DNA from: Parapedobacter composti | GTDB taxonomy: Bacteria; Bacteroidota; Bacteroidia; Sphingobacteriales; Sphingobacteriaceae | Length of the DNA: 64,000 nt | NCBI RefSeq assembly: GCF_900112315.1 | Contig: NZ_FOLL01000002.1 | Location: forward strand, 248,001 to 312,000 | Direction of reading: 5' to 3' | Shown here: positions 16,143-26,600 of the stretch, piece by piece | Layout: each line of letters begins with the position of its first letter | How positions within the stretch are numbered: the stretch's first letter is position 1 | Notes under the pieces: model-generated | Seen by the model: the letters and a program-made list of their open reading frames with translations, nothing else | What the model was told of the DNA's origin: nothing | Databases searched by the model: none | Program-made: the position numbers and the translations under genes

Positions 16143-17762
16143 TCAATACCCAGGGTTCTGCCCTAAATTATTATTTATGGTGAGTTGTTGTCGAGGAATA
16201 GCCCAAAAGTAATCGCGATCTGCATTGAAACTATTGTGTTCATAAGAAAAATAATCCAATGTACCACTGCTTCTGTCAAATTTGGCTCCTCGGAATGGCG
16301 CATTCATTACCGTTTCAGCGATTTTCCATCGGCGGATATCGTAAACACGTGTTCCTTCAAGTGCTAGCTCAACCCGGCGTTCGTCACGGATAATCTGGCG
16401 CAGGTCACCAGCCGAGGGAAAATCCAATGCCAATGGGGTATCGTCAAGTCCTGCCCGTTGGCGGAGCAAGCGAATAGTCTTATCCCATACAGCTGCATCC
16501 ATTTCGCCCAATTCATTCATGGCTTCTGCATACATGAGCAACACATCCGCGTAACGAAGCGTAATGAAGTTAATATTACATGACCATGTTGAGCCTGCTG
16601 TCCAAGCCTCTGGGTTGGGGTCATAATATTTACGGTAAAAGTAACCTGTGTACCCACCATTTTCCCTTCCAATCCGGTCAAGCGAATTATTATTAGGGTC
16701 ATTCGGATCCACATTGATGGTGTAGCTGGAGCCGTCTTTTCTTCTTACGGTGCTTCCGTGCCGTGCAATCGTCATGTCCATGCGTGGGTCACGGTTTTCA
16801 TAAGCATGTTTGGTTTCATCCCACTTGCTGCCGTCTTTCATCAGGTACGTATCTACCAGTCCCTGTGTAGGCGAAGCCAGGGTAAACTCCACCAACGGAA
16901 GGCTGAATGGCACATATACAGCGATTTCATTCCACGTACGATCGACCGGCACATACTGAATGTCAAGGATGATTTCATCGTTATATTCATTCACCTTGTA
17001 AAACAACTCTCCGTAGTTGGGGAATAACGCATACTGTCCGTAATCGTTCGTATTAATAAGCTTCTCCGTATACGTCTTCACACGCGACCAATCATTAAAA
17101 TTCAACGCCACACGGGCATTTAAAGCGACAGCCGCACCGGAAGTAATCCGCCCACGGTCTGCAGCGCTATACTCTTCCTTGCTTGGCAATATCTCGGCAA
17201 TTTCTTCCAGTTCACTGTGTATCCACGATATAATTTCAGCTTGCGGGGTGGGCCTGATTGTCCGTGCGGTTTCCAAGTCAATGTCTTCTGTGAAGAACGG
17301 TACGTCGCCATACCAGTTGGTCAACTGAAAATACAAAAAGGCACGGATAAAACGGGCTTCGGCCTTCATGCGCGAGGCCAGTCCCTCATCCATGCCCACC
17401 CGATCAACGTTAGCGAGAAAGGTGTGGGTAGTTTTGATTCCGGCGTAAGCGTCGCCCCAGAAATTATCGAATAAAGCGGTTGAAGCGGTAGCCTGTCCAT
17501 TGGCTATCACCCGCACATCATCATTGCCGTAACCATTATACAAGTTATCGCTTAGCCGCTCATCGCGGAAAACGCGTCCCGGGTCATTCATCTGGCGATA
17601 AGCCATATTCAATAAAGACGCAGCCCGCTCGGGCGTCGTCCAATAGGTTTCATCGGTAAATTTGTCCGTGGGGGTTACATCCAATCCTACGCAGGATGCC
17701 AGCACAACCAAGCTGGTCATGGTATAACCGGAAACCCTTTTTAGAAATATCTTCATATACAT
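16143..17762 (-). CDS. SusD/RagB-family nutrient-binding lipoprotein
   Basis: A 539-residue outer-membrane lipoprotein that caps its SusC partner and binds the glycan. The signal ends VVLASCVGLDVTPTDKFTDETYW, giving a lipobox Cys and then the characteristic SusD N-terminus. The TPR-type helices (RFIRAFLYFQLTNWYGDVPFF) and the C-terminal block with YAEAMNELG, RDERRVELALEGTRVYDIRRWK and an NPGY end are textbook SusD. It starts 21 bases after susC ends. Sugar specificity is inferred from the adjacent GH76 genes. Confidence 0.95.
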   Translation of the reverse strand: MYMKIFLKRVSGYTMTSLVVLASCVGLDVTPTDKFTDETYWTTPERAASLLNMAYRQMNDPGRVFRDERLSDNLYNGYGNDDVRVIANGQATASTALFDNFWGDAYAGIKTTHTFLANVDRVGMDEGLASRMKAEARFIRAFLYFQLTNWYGDVPFFTEDIDLETARTIRPTPQAEIISWIHSELEEIAEILPSKEEYSAADRGRITSGAAVALNARVALNFNDWSRVKTYTEKLINTNDYGQYALFPNYGELFYKVNEYNDEIILDIQYVPVDRTWNEIAVYVPFSLPLVEFTLASPTQGLVDTYLMKDGSKWDETKHAYENRDPRMDMTIARHGSTVRRKDGSSYTINVDPNDPNNNSLDRIGRENGGYTGYFYRKYYDPNPEAWTAGSTWSCNINFITLRYADVLLMYAEAMNELGEMDAAVWDKTIRLLRQRAGLDDTPLALDFPSAGDLRQIIRDERRVELALEGTRVYDIRRWKIAETVMNAPFRGAKFDRSSGTLDYFSYEHNSFNADRDYFWAIPRQQLTINNNLGQNPGY

Positions 17763-17783
17763 AGCATTTAAGATTCTTACTCG

Positions 17784-20700
17784 TTAGAACTGCAATTCAA
17801 GTCCCCCTCCGTAATACTTTAACGTCGGGTAATTTCGGCCGCTGTTTGCTCCCGCGGCGTTCATGCTATTCCCAAATTCAGACGATTCGGGATCAATGAA
17901 GCCGTTTTTGGTGAATGTTAACAGGTTTTGACCCGATGCATAAACACGAATTCGGCTCGCCCCGAGCCTATTTGCAAGCGACGTCGGAAGCGAATAACCT
18001 ATCTGGATATCCTTCAATCGTGCATAGGCGGCATCATAGACGTTCAGGTCAGAAGCCCGACCATAATTATATGCATAGGAAGGTGAAGCGTTGTTTACCA
18101 GACGTGGTCTGCTGGCTCCCGTATTTCCGGGATGCCAATAATCCAATTGGTGCTCGAACATCACCCGGTAGTAATCGCCATGGAAAGGTTCAGTCATCTC
18201 CCCACGCAATGCCATATCGCGCTTGCCGACCCCCTGCCAAAGCATACTGAACCCGAGTCCTTTCCACTCAAACGAATAGTTAAAGCCAAAAACATAACGA
18301 GGGAATGCGTTACCTAAAATAAACCTGTCATTGTCGTCGATAATCCCGTCCCCGTTGCGGTCTACATACCTTACATCACCTGGATGCACATTTGCACCGA
18401 TGGGCAACGCCGCATTCCGGATCTCTTCGTAGTTTTGGAACAATCCAGCTGTACGAAAACCAAAATAACTGTACAGTGGCACCCCCTCACGGATGATACG
18501 TTCTATCTCATCCGACTTAGCGATCTCCTGATCCCCATACTTCATTACCTTATTGAAAGAATCGCCGATATTAGCTCCAAATAAATGAGTAAAATCTCCG
18601 TGATGAAGACGATAATTAACAGACAGCTCCCATCCCAGGTTACGCATCTCACCAATGTTGGCTTTCGGGACGGCACCCCCCAAAGTTTTCGGAGTTTGCG
18701 GTGTCAATAAAATGTCTGTCGTATACTTGTTGAAAAAGTCATACGATACATTCAACGTATTTTTAAAAAATGAAGCGTCGACTCCGATATTGAATGTAGC
18801 GGTTTTTTCCCATGTCAGCAACGCATTGCCGAATGTATATCCCGTGCCCGTTACAGATGTATTATTGAACCCATATTGGTTTTGGTAGATTTCATAGGTA
18901 GTCAAAAATTGGTAATCATCTACCGATTGACTACCCAATACGCCATACGATCCCCGAATTTTAAGATCTCCGATACGGTCTCTCCAAAACGAGAAAAAAT
19001 TTTCCTCCGTTATCCACCATCCCAACGATACGGACGGAAAAAAACCCCAACGCCGTCCATCTGCGAATCTTGACGATCCGTCGTACCGTCCACTAACTTC
19101 AGCATAATATTTCTCGCCATAAGAATAACCGATGCGCCCAAGCCACGAATACAGTGCCCGCTCGCCGAAGCCGTTCGGTGTATTATAGCTATCCGTGCTA
19201 TAAACGGTTTCATCAGTATCCTGATAAAAATCATCTACAAAAAAGCGCTTAATCTCGTTGCGTTCACTACGATACGACTCAGTAGTAAACCCGAATATGC
19301 CTGTCACTTGATGTACATTGGCAAACGTCCGGTTATAGTCGAGTAAAAACTGGGTGTTCAGCATGGTAATTTTACCATTATAGTCTTCAATGCTATAATC
19401 ATTTGAAGCACTTTCATTGACGATGATATTTCGGTTTTGATAATCATACACCGGATAGTAAGCTCGCTTGATGAGTCGGTGTTCAGGTCGAAGGTCATAA
19501 CCAATCACCGCTTTAGCCGTTAACCCGTTCCAGATATCCAAATCTCCAGAGACAATACCTTGAAAATGGTCGTTGTCGGTGGTTGTCAAACCGCCGTGAT
19601 ACAATGTGGCCAGATAATTGCCCATATTGGTGATATTGTTATTGTAATACCTACCCTGCTCATCTGGATAAAGACTATACATGTTGTAAGTAGGAACTCG
19701 CATTGCGTCAGAGAGCCACAGCCCTCCCCGGTCTGAGCGGCCTTCCTGCCGATTATAGGCCAAGAGCGTGGTCAATTTAAGACGACCGATGTCTGACACC
19801 AGATTACTTCGAAAATTATAGCGTTTTATGCCAAAATCCTGGCCTTTGAAATTACTTTCTTGGTCGTAATACCCGAAAGAAAGATTGTAAGACGTGTTGG
19901 CAGATCCGCCCTGTACGCTCAAATTATGGCTTTGTTGCAGCGCATTTTTCAAGATAGCGCTATACCCCCACTCGCTATCGCCCTGTGCGAGAGCGAAGAT
20001 CTCATCGGCTGTATATACCGGGGCTAAGCCAGCATTTACGTATGAATCATTACGCAACAATGCATTTTGATAACCTTTTACCGGTTTAAGCAATATGTCC
20101 GGATTCTGGGAACCCAATGTGGAATTCAGCGTAATCACGGGCTTCATGTCCAACCGACCTCTTTTGGTGGTAATCAAAATAACGCCATTGGCGGAGCGTG
20201 ATCCGTAAATAGCCGATGTTCCGGCATCTTTCAATACCGATACACTTTCGATATCATTCGGGTTTAACAAGTTCATAGAACCAACATCATTCATTATCAT
20301 TCCGTCGATAACAATAAGCGGATCATTATTGTTCATCGAAGTAATGCCCCTTATGTTGATATTCATGGTATTATCATTAGGGTTCATGCTACGCTGCTGA
20401 ATCGTTAAGCTGGGTGCCGTTCCCTGTAGTGCCTGCGTAATGTTAGCTACCGGACGGTTTTCGATTAGCCTATTGTCTACCTGATCAACGGCGCCCGCCA
20501 CTCGCTTCCGTGTTGTGGTACCGTAGCCAATCACGATGACTTCCTCTAAGTCGCTTACTGCCCCACTAAGGACGACTTCAATCGTTTTAGCATCGCCCAC
20601 AACCACTTCCTGTCGATCAAACCCCAAAACACTGATTACCAACAGCTGTTGACGATGATCTACCGTGATAGTAAATGCACCATTCATGTCTGTAGACGTG

Positions 20701-21179
20701 GCCCGATTTGTTCCTTTCACAGCAACTGTAGCCCCTGCTATGGCATTGCCGTATTCGTCTTTTACGGTTCCGCTAACTGCCTGTTGGCTTTTCTTCTCAA
20801 TGAGCGTAGCTGTTTCCACGCGGCGATCACTGGCTCGAATCACAATGGTCTTCCCGTTGATTGTCCAATCAAACCCGTTCCTGGTAAGCACCTGTTCCAA
20901 GGCTTCTTCAAGATTGGCTCTCTGCAAGTTTACAGATATTGTAGCCTGAGCAACTGCCTTACCCTTAAATAGATACAGGTAACCGCTCTGTTCCTGTACC
21001 GATTTCATAATTTGGTTGAGCGGCGCATGGTTGACCTCCAATGTGATTTGTTGGCCAAACACGCCTGCGGAGACCTGTAGAACCAGTCCACATGCAAAAA
21101 ATAGCGCTAACTTCGTCATAATTAGGCATCGATAGGTTAAAGGCCAACAACGTCCTTTAACACACGAACTTAAATTCAT
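17784..21179 (-). CDS. SusC/RagA-family TonB-dependent receptor with STN signalling domain
   Basis: A 1131-residue outer-membrane glycan importer. After a long n-region and signal peptide, residues of about 47-100 form an STN domain, the module that talks to FecR anti-sigma factors. A carboxypeptidase-like regulatory domain follows (VSGTVKDEYGNAIAGATVAVKG), then the SusC signature LEEVIVIGYG at about 211-220 and a plug domain with VIDGMIMND. The rest is the 22-strand barrel ending in an aromatic GGGLELQF. The first ATG (21179) is kept because SusC proteins often have about 20 residues before the hydrophobic core; an ATG at 21119 is possible. The STN domain plus the FecR/sigma genes just upstream indicate ligand-induced expression. 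Confidence 0.95.
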   Translation of the reverse strand: MNLSSCVKGRCWPLTYRCLIMTKLALFFACGLVLQVSAGVFGQQITLEVNHAPLNQIMKSVQEQSGYLYLFKGKAVAQATISVNLQRANLEEALEQVLTRNGFDWTINGKTIVIRASDRRVETATLIEKKSQQAVSGTVKDEYGNAIAGATVAVKGTNRATSTDMNGAFTITVDHRQQLLVISVLGFDRQEVVVGDAKTIEVVLSGAVSDLEEVIVIGYGTTTRKRVAGAVDQVDNRLIENRPVANITQALQGTAPSLTIQQRSMNPNDNTMNINIRGITSMNNNDPLIVIDGMIMNDVGSMNLLNPNDIESVSVLKDAGTSAIYGSRSANGVILITTKRGRLDMKPVITLNSTLGSQNPDILLKPVKGYQNALLRNDSYVNAGLAPVYTADEIFALAQGDSEWGYSAILKNALQQSHNLSVQGGSANTSYNLSFGYYDQESNFKGQDFGIKRYNFRSNLVSDIGRLKLTTLLAYNRQEGRSDRGGLWLSDAMRVPTYNMYSLYPDEQGRYYNNNITNMGNYLATLYHGGLTTTDNDHFQGIVSGDLDIWNGLTAKAVIGYDLRPEHRLIKRAYYPVYDYQNRNIIVNESASNDYSIEDYNGKITMLNTQFLLDYNRTFANVHQVTGIFGFTTESYRSERNEIKRFFVDDFYQDTDETVYSTDSYNTPNGFGERALYSWLGRIGYSYGEKYYAEVSGRYDGSSRFADGRRWGFFPSVSLGWWITEENFFSFWRDRIGDLKIRGSYGVLGSQSVDDYQFLTTYEIYQNQYGFNNTSVTGTGYTFGNALLTWEKTATFNIGVDASFFKNTLNVSYDFFNKYTTDILLTPQTPKTLGGAVPKANIGEMRNLGWELSVNYRLHHGDFTHLFGANIGDSFNKVMKYGDQEIAKSDEIERIIREGVPLYSYFGFRTAGLFQNYEEIRNAALPIGANVHPGDVRYVDRNGDGIIDDNDRFILGNAFPRYVFGFNYSFEWKGLGFSMLWQGVGKRDMALRGEMTEPFHGDYYRVMFEHQLDYWHPGNTGASRPRLVNNASPSYAYNYGRASDLNVYDAAYARLKDIQIGYSLPTSLANRLGASRIRVYASGQNLLTFTKNGFIDPESSEFGNSMNAAGANSGRNYPTLKYYGGGLELQF

Positions 21180-21230
21180 ATGTTTGTCTTGTTTGGTATT
21201 TTTATGGATTAACGTTCACCCGCTGCTAAA

Positions 21231-21289
21231 CGCAGCATTGTCCTAAGAATTGCCAACGGTTGCCGGATAATGTTCGCAGCATTGTCCGG
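21231..21289. repeat. 13-bp direct repeat and hairpin in the susC leader region
   Basis: CGCAGCATTGTCC occurs twice, at 21231-21243 and 21275-21287, offset by 44 bases. The second copy forms the right arm of an inverted repeat, CCGGATAATG (21263-21272) with CATTGTCCGG (21280-21289), ten pairs including one G-T. This is in the 207-base gap between fecR and susC, where the susC promoter and mRNA leader must lie. I see no TAnnTTTG element in the gap, consistent with recognition by the dedicated ECF sigma factor. Confidence 0.5.
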
Positions 21290-21386
21290 CTTTTCCGTAA
21301 ATTGCCGGTGGGGTGTCAGGTTTGTAATCGCGTATGCATCATTCCTCCTTTCTTTGGTTTAATATAGTTGGTTATCTTCTTCCCAT

Positions 21387-22625
21387 TTAAGGGAGCACGA
21401 CGAGTTTATTGGTTCCGTTTTCTTTAGCCACCTTGAAGTTCAAGCCACTTTCTTTTAACAAGTTAAGAACACTGGCAAGGTTTTCGTTACGGCTGATGGC
21501 GCCGTAATAGTATGTGGGTGGTATGTCCCCGTGATAGTTTATTTCCACATCATACCAGCGGCTCAGTTGGTTCATCACGGTCTGGAGCTCGGTTTCGTTG
21601 AAGCTGAACAGCCCTTCCTTCCAAGCCACAAAAGTCGTCACATCTACGTGCTGAATGTCGACAGCAGAGCCGCGAACGATGGTTTGCTGACCAGGCCTGA
21701 GGCTGAACGACGATTTTGAGTCGGACGCCAACATTACACGGACATGTCCTTCCACCAATGTTGTCTTCATTTCCCTATCGTCTGGATAAGCCGAAACGTT
21801 AAACTGGGTGCCGAGAACTTCTACTGTCTGTCCTTTGCTCTTCACCCGAAACGGCATATTCTGCGATTGCGTCGGCTTGGTTTGCATCGCCAAATCATTC
21901 GTTGCTTGTTGCGTTTGCTTGCTCACTTCAAAATAGGCTTCACCTTCTAACTCCACCACTCGCTCGTTCCCTACAAATCGACTGGGATACCGAAGCGTAC
22001 TCGCCGAGTTGAGCCAAACTTTGGTTCCATCCGACAGAACGACCTTATATGTCCCTCCTCTCGGTGTGGTTAATAGCAACGGCTGTATGGTACCCGTTCC
22101 CTTTGCCTCACCTGCCGTTATTCCACTGTCGAAGCCAACTACAAGCCTACCGTCTCCGTATGTCACCTCATCACCTACGATAATTCCATCATGACCCGGA
22201 CTTAAGTTGACTATCCGGCCATCGGCCAGCGTGAGCGTCGCCTTATTACCACCCGGGCCGATGTCTGTTGCATCGAAGAAATGCTGTTGATTTCGCTGCC
22301 CATATTCCAAACCCAGCATCCCGACACCAACAGCCAAAATAACAGCTGCTGCATACGGTATCCATCGGAATCGCCTCACCTTGGGCGATTCGTCGGTTTC
22401 GCTGTTGATTTGTTTTGTTAATTGATGATGGATACGCCGAAAAGCGGCTGAAACTTCGGGGGTATCTCGCTCGGGGATGTTGGTTCGGGCCAATTCCGTC
22501 TGTATGCGCGATAAGAGCTCAGACGCTGCTCCTTCTAAACGGAAGTGCTCCAACAGCATACGTACTTCTTCTTCACTGCACTGCTTATTCAAATAACGGG
22601 TGTAAAGCTCGTTCCAATCGCGCAT
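21387..22625 (-). CDS. FecR-family anti-sigma factor
   Basis: A 412-residue inner-membrane anti-sigma factor. The first 85 residues are a cytoplasmic sigma-binding region, a single helix WIPYAAAVILAVGVGMLGLEYG follows, then the periplasmic FecR domain (TPRGGTYKVVLSDGTKVWLNSASTL in two parts, VVELEGEAYFEV) and a C-terminal DUF4974-type domain that should contact the STN domain of SusC. It follows the sigma gene and precedes susC, the standard trans-envelope order. It should hold the sigma factor inactive until mannan occupies the receptor. Confidence 0.93.
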   Translation of the reverse strand: MRDWNELYTRYLNKQCSEEEVRMLLEHFRLEGAASELLSRIQTELARTNIPERDTPEVSAAFRRIHHQLTKQINSETDESPKVRRFRWIPYAAAVILAVGVGMLGLEYGQRNQQHFFDATDIGPGGNKATLTLADGRIVNLSPGHDGIIVGDEVTYGDGRLVVGFDSGITAGEAKGTGTIQPLLLTTPRGGTYKVVLSDGTKVWLNSASTLRYPSRFVGNERVVELEGEAYFEVSKQTQQATNDLAMQTKPTQSQNMPFRVKSKGQTVEVLGTQFNVSAYPDDREMKTTLVEGHVRVMLASDSKSSFSLRPGQQTIVRGSAVDIQHVDVTTFVAWKEGLFSFNETELQTVMNQLSRWYDVEINYHGDIPPTYYYGAISRNENLASVLNLLKESGLNFKVAKENGTNKLVVLP

Positions 22626-22688
22626 TTATAATCGGTTTACGAGAATATACGGACAGCCGGCTTATTCCATATGCTCCGTTTTCCATTT

Positions 22689-22708
22689 TTTTAGATCGAG
22701 ATCTAAAA
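22689..22708. repeat. Palindrome TTTTAGATC-GA-GATCTAAAA between the sigma and fecR genes
   Basis: A perfect 9-bp inverted repeat with a 2-base spacer, 12 bases downstream of the sigma gene stop on the minus strand. The short spacer suits a protein-binding site better than an RNA hairpin, although an 8-bp stem with a 4-base loop is possible. It could attenuate transcription between sigma and fecR. Confidence 0.4.
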
Positions 22709-22719
22709 TTCATTGATTA

Positions 22720-23325
22720 TTAATCGTTTAAAAACGAAAACGCCGCCACGAGCAGCAATAACAAATAGCCATCAGGGTGTTTGGCCAGCTCGTTTTTAAT
22801 AAATTTAGTGGCTTTCACGATATGGTCGTTTACCGTACCGACACCGATACCGAACGATTTAGCGACGTCTGCATAACGCTTACCTTCGAGTTTACATAAA
22901 ATAAAAATCTCGCGGCGCCTTTGGGGTAATTTATTCAATGCAGTCTGAATGCGCTTAAAGTTCTCACCCCATTCTAATTCCTCGTCCAACGTCCCGTGAT
23001 GGGCAGTAGCCAAGTGAATTAATTCTTCCTCAGCACGCCTGTCCAAAGCGACTCGCCTATAAAAATCTACAGCCAGATTTCCTGCAATACGCCTGAGAAA
23101 TCCCCCGAAGGATTTATTGGCATCAACTGTATCTCGCAATTGCCATATTTTGAGAAACACATCGTGGGTCAGTTCCTCAGCCACTTCCGACTGATGCACC
23201 AACCGGTAAAGACCATAATAAACACGACGTTTATAATGATGATAAAAGTATTCAAATGCCTGATGACTGCCTGCTTTTAAAGCAAGCAACATCTCCCTTT
23301 CCTTAGATCCATTTAATTCAGGCAT
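22720..23325 (-). CDS. ECF RNA polymerase sigma factor (FecI-like)
   Basis: A 201-residue sigma-70-family ECF factor. Region 2 contains EELTHDVFLKIWQLRDTVD and region 4 contains LPQRRREIFILCKLEGKRYADVAKSFG in two parts plus the helix-turn-helix IGVGTVNDHIVKA. The C-terminus ends in a hydrophobic tail, GYLLLLLVAAFSFL, long enough to touch or cross the membrane. It is the first gene of the mannan locus and should direct transcription of susC onward when released by FecR. I see no exact TAnnTTTG element upstream of its ATG. Confidence 0.93.
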   Translation of the reverse strand: MPELNGSKEREMLLALKAGSHQAFEYFYHHYKRRVYYGLYRLVHQSEVAEELTHDVFLKIWQLRDTVDANKSFGGFLRRIAGNLAVDFYRRVALDRRAEEELIHLATAHHGTLDEELEWGENFKRIQTALNKLPQRRREIFILCKLEGKRYADVAKSFGIGVGTVNDHIVKATKFIKNELAKHPDGYLLLLLVAAFSFLND

Positions 23326-23694
23326 TATAAATTTAGTTATTGGAAGCTAAGTTAAATACAATAACGGGTAAACCCAAATTACTTTGGATTCAAACATGGT
23401 GCAAAATCGCAGTACCATTCAAATGGGATTTCTGATATAAGCGACGTCTCCAACAGGTGCCCACGTCCAATTTTAAGAAGTATAATCCAGCGCTAAATTT
23501 CAAAGGGACGCCCCTACAGAGAATCCGTGTACAACCGAAAGATACCTTGCGAAGACGAAGCATACCAAAATAATATTTATGGAATATACTGCACTGTAGC
23601 ATCCTTGTGCCAACAAGCGTTATCCGCATAACTTATTTCAATCAATTTAGGTAAGTTTGCTTACGCTTGGACATTTACGCTTAAATAACGCGAC
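23326..23694. other. Non-coding gap between divergent sigma and macroglobulin genes
   Basis: 369 bases with no supportable gene. A 79-codon minus-strand frame here is rich in Cys, Arg and Leu, lacks any recognisable motif and looks random. The only element I can support is the macroglobulin promoter near the right end. Confidence 0.5.
23652..23659 (+). promoter_or_regulatory. Alpha-2-macroglobulin promoter, -7 element TAAGTTTG
   Basis: An exact TAnnTTTG match, ending 35 bases before the ATG at 23695. Confidence 0.55.
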
Positions 23695-26600
23695 ATGACG
23701 ATTCGAACTGTTTTTTCCGCATGGGTTATGGTATTCACCCTGGGCATCACTTTCGCTATGGCTCAACAAAAACAGGGTACTTTCCATCAAGAATGGGGAG
23801 AAATTGAAAAACTGATGGAAAAGGGGCTCCCAAAATCAGCCGCCGAACTTGCCGAAAAACTCCTTGTAGCCGCGCAAGCACGTGGCGATGCGGCCAACGC
23901 GATTAAGGCGAAACTCTTCCTCATAAATGCCGTTTCAATCAACCAAGAACAAGCGACAACCTACCACATCCGACGGATTGATTCTATCATACAGGTAAGC
24001 CAAGGGGCTGAAAAAGCGTTATGGCAAAGCATCAATGCTGAGCTGTATTGGGAATACTACCGGCAGAACCGCTGGTCAATCCTGAACCGCACAGCCGTCG
24101 CAGGCGAGCCGCCCACTGACATTGCTATGTGGGATGCCGCGTCTTTTATCAATAAAGCCAGCAGCCTTTATCAAGCGTCCATTCTCGACAGCGACTCGCT
24201 CAAGGCTATCCCCGTAGAACGCTATACGCCGTTGCTTATTACCGGCAAAAACACCCGCCACCTGCGGCCTACACTATACGATTTCCTTGCTTTCCGGGCC
24301 ATCGAATTCTTCCAGAACGACGAAAAAGACATCATCCGGCCGGCCTACCAGTTCCAGATAGATGGTACCTTATGGTTTGAACCGGCAGATCGGTTCAGCG
24401 AAGTAAAAGTAAACCCTTTACATCCGGAAGCCTTACATTTCCGCGCACTGCATACGTACCAGCAGGTGCTTGCTTTCCACCTGGAAGACAAACGGCCGGA
24501 TGCGCTTATCGATGCCGACCTGCACCGACTGGCGTTTGTGCACCGGTATTCCGTGCACCCTGAGAAAGACAGCCTTTACCGCGACGCCCTGCAATCGCTG
24601 GCCGACCGGTATCCGGACGTTCGGGCAACGGCGCAGGTGCTGTATACCCTGCTTGCGTTCGAGTTCAATCGTGCCGAAAACCAAACGGATGCGTTTGACC
24701 GCACGGCACTGCTTAGGCAGTTGGATGAGGTGGTTGCCCGTTTCCCCGGCACAGAGGGGGCAAGCAACGCCGTCCGATTACGGCACACGATCACCAGCAA
24801 GTCGTTGAACGTTCAGTCCGAAGCTGTGTTGCTGCCAGCGGAAAACCATAAAGTACTGGTTACCTACCGGAATCTTAACCGCGTATTCCTTCGGATATAC
24901 CGCGTGTCGGGTTCATTTACAAATCGGTCGCCCGACTTTAACGCGCAACAGCGAGCAATATTGCTCCGATCCACGCCGGTACGAGCCTGGCAAGCTGAAC
25001 TTCCCGGGGCGGAGGATCTATATGACCACCGCACCGAAATTCACATCTCCCCACTGCCTTCTGGCCGCTACCTATTGGTTGCATCGGCAACCGCTGATTT
25101 CGCAGCCGACAGCAATGCGTTGCATGCAGTGCCGTTTCAGGTTTCTCAACTGAGTATGGTGATGAACAACCACCAAGATGGCCAATGGTTGTTTACATTG
25201 CATCGCAAATCGGGAATGCCCATACGGGGCGCCCATATCACCTTTGAAGAAAACCAATGGGATAGCGAAAGCCGTAGACAAATTTACCGGACGGTCGGTC
25301 AAACACGTACAGACGAGGATGGAAAAGCGGCCGTAGATGTTCCGCAAAAAAAACGGATCAACCGTATCACGATAGCGGCACATGGTGACACATTACGAGC
25401 CGATGGGTATTTCGGCCCGTACGGACGGTGGTATGAGAACCAACCGGACACTACGGCGCACACATTCCTTTTTACAGACCGCAGCCTATATCGGCCAGGC
25501 CAGACCATCCACTTCAAAGGCATTATGGTAACAAGTGATAAAAGTGGAAACCGCAATGCCGTGCGCCCTAATCATAAAACGGAGGTATTCCTCTACGACG
25601 CAAATAACCAACGAATAAGCTCCTTGCAGTTGACAACCAATGCATACGGCTCTTTTACTGGTAAGTTCACCGCTCCCAGTAGCGGATTAACTGGGTCTAT
25701 GCGCATTGAGACCACAGACGGGCAGGTATACTTTTCCGTCGAAGAATATAAACGGCCCCGATTCCGGGTTGTTTTTGACACCTTGAAAGCCGATATCGCG
25801 TTGAATGATACGGTAACCCTTACGGGACACGCGCAGGCGTATGCGGGCAATAACATCGATGGTGCAACGGTAAACTATCGTGTGGTACGCCGTGCGCGTT
25901 TCCCCTATTTCTGGATGTTTCACCGCTGGGGCCAACCGCAATCGCCGGAAATGGAAATCACCAACGGGACAGCCGTTACGGCAAATGATGGTTCCTTTGA
26001 AATCACTTTTAATACCATACCGGACAAACTGCTCGCTCCCGAAACGCTACCGATATTTACGTACACGGTGTATGCTGACGTGACGGACATCAACGGAGAA
26101 ACGCAAAGCAACAGCACAGCGATAAATGCAGGTTACCAATCCTTACAGCTACAGGCAATCGTGGCGGCACAGCTCGATGCACGCAAACCACATACCTTGG
26201 CCATCGCTACCCAAAACCTCAACAACACGCACGTACCGGCGAGCGTGGCTGTTTCGGTTGCTCCGCTAAAATCTCCGGGGAAACTGTACCGGCAGCGCCT
26301 TTGGGAAAAACCGGACCGCCATGTGATACCTGAAGCAGAATACCGTAAACTTTTCCCCAACGACGAATATACCGATGAAGCGGACTACCGGAACTGGCCG
26401 GTGGGCGACACAATGTGGTCGACTCTCCTGAATACCGGGCTGCAACAAACAACTGAGCTACCCCCCTCGATATGGAAACAGGAGGGCTGGCACGTAGTGA
26501 CACTGGCGACAACCGACCAGCGGGGCAATCCGATTACCGAAAAGCAATATACCTATGTAGCCAACCCTTCAGGAAAGGCGCAGCCGCAGATTCCGCTGTT

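Noticed and set aside
23390..23629. A 79-codon minus-strand frame in the sigma/macroglobulin gap
   Set aside because: Cys/Arg/Leu-rich with no motif or ribosome site; looks random.
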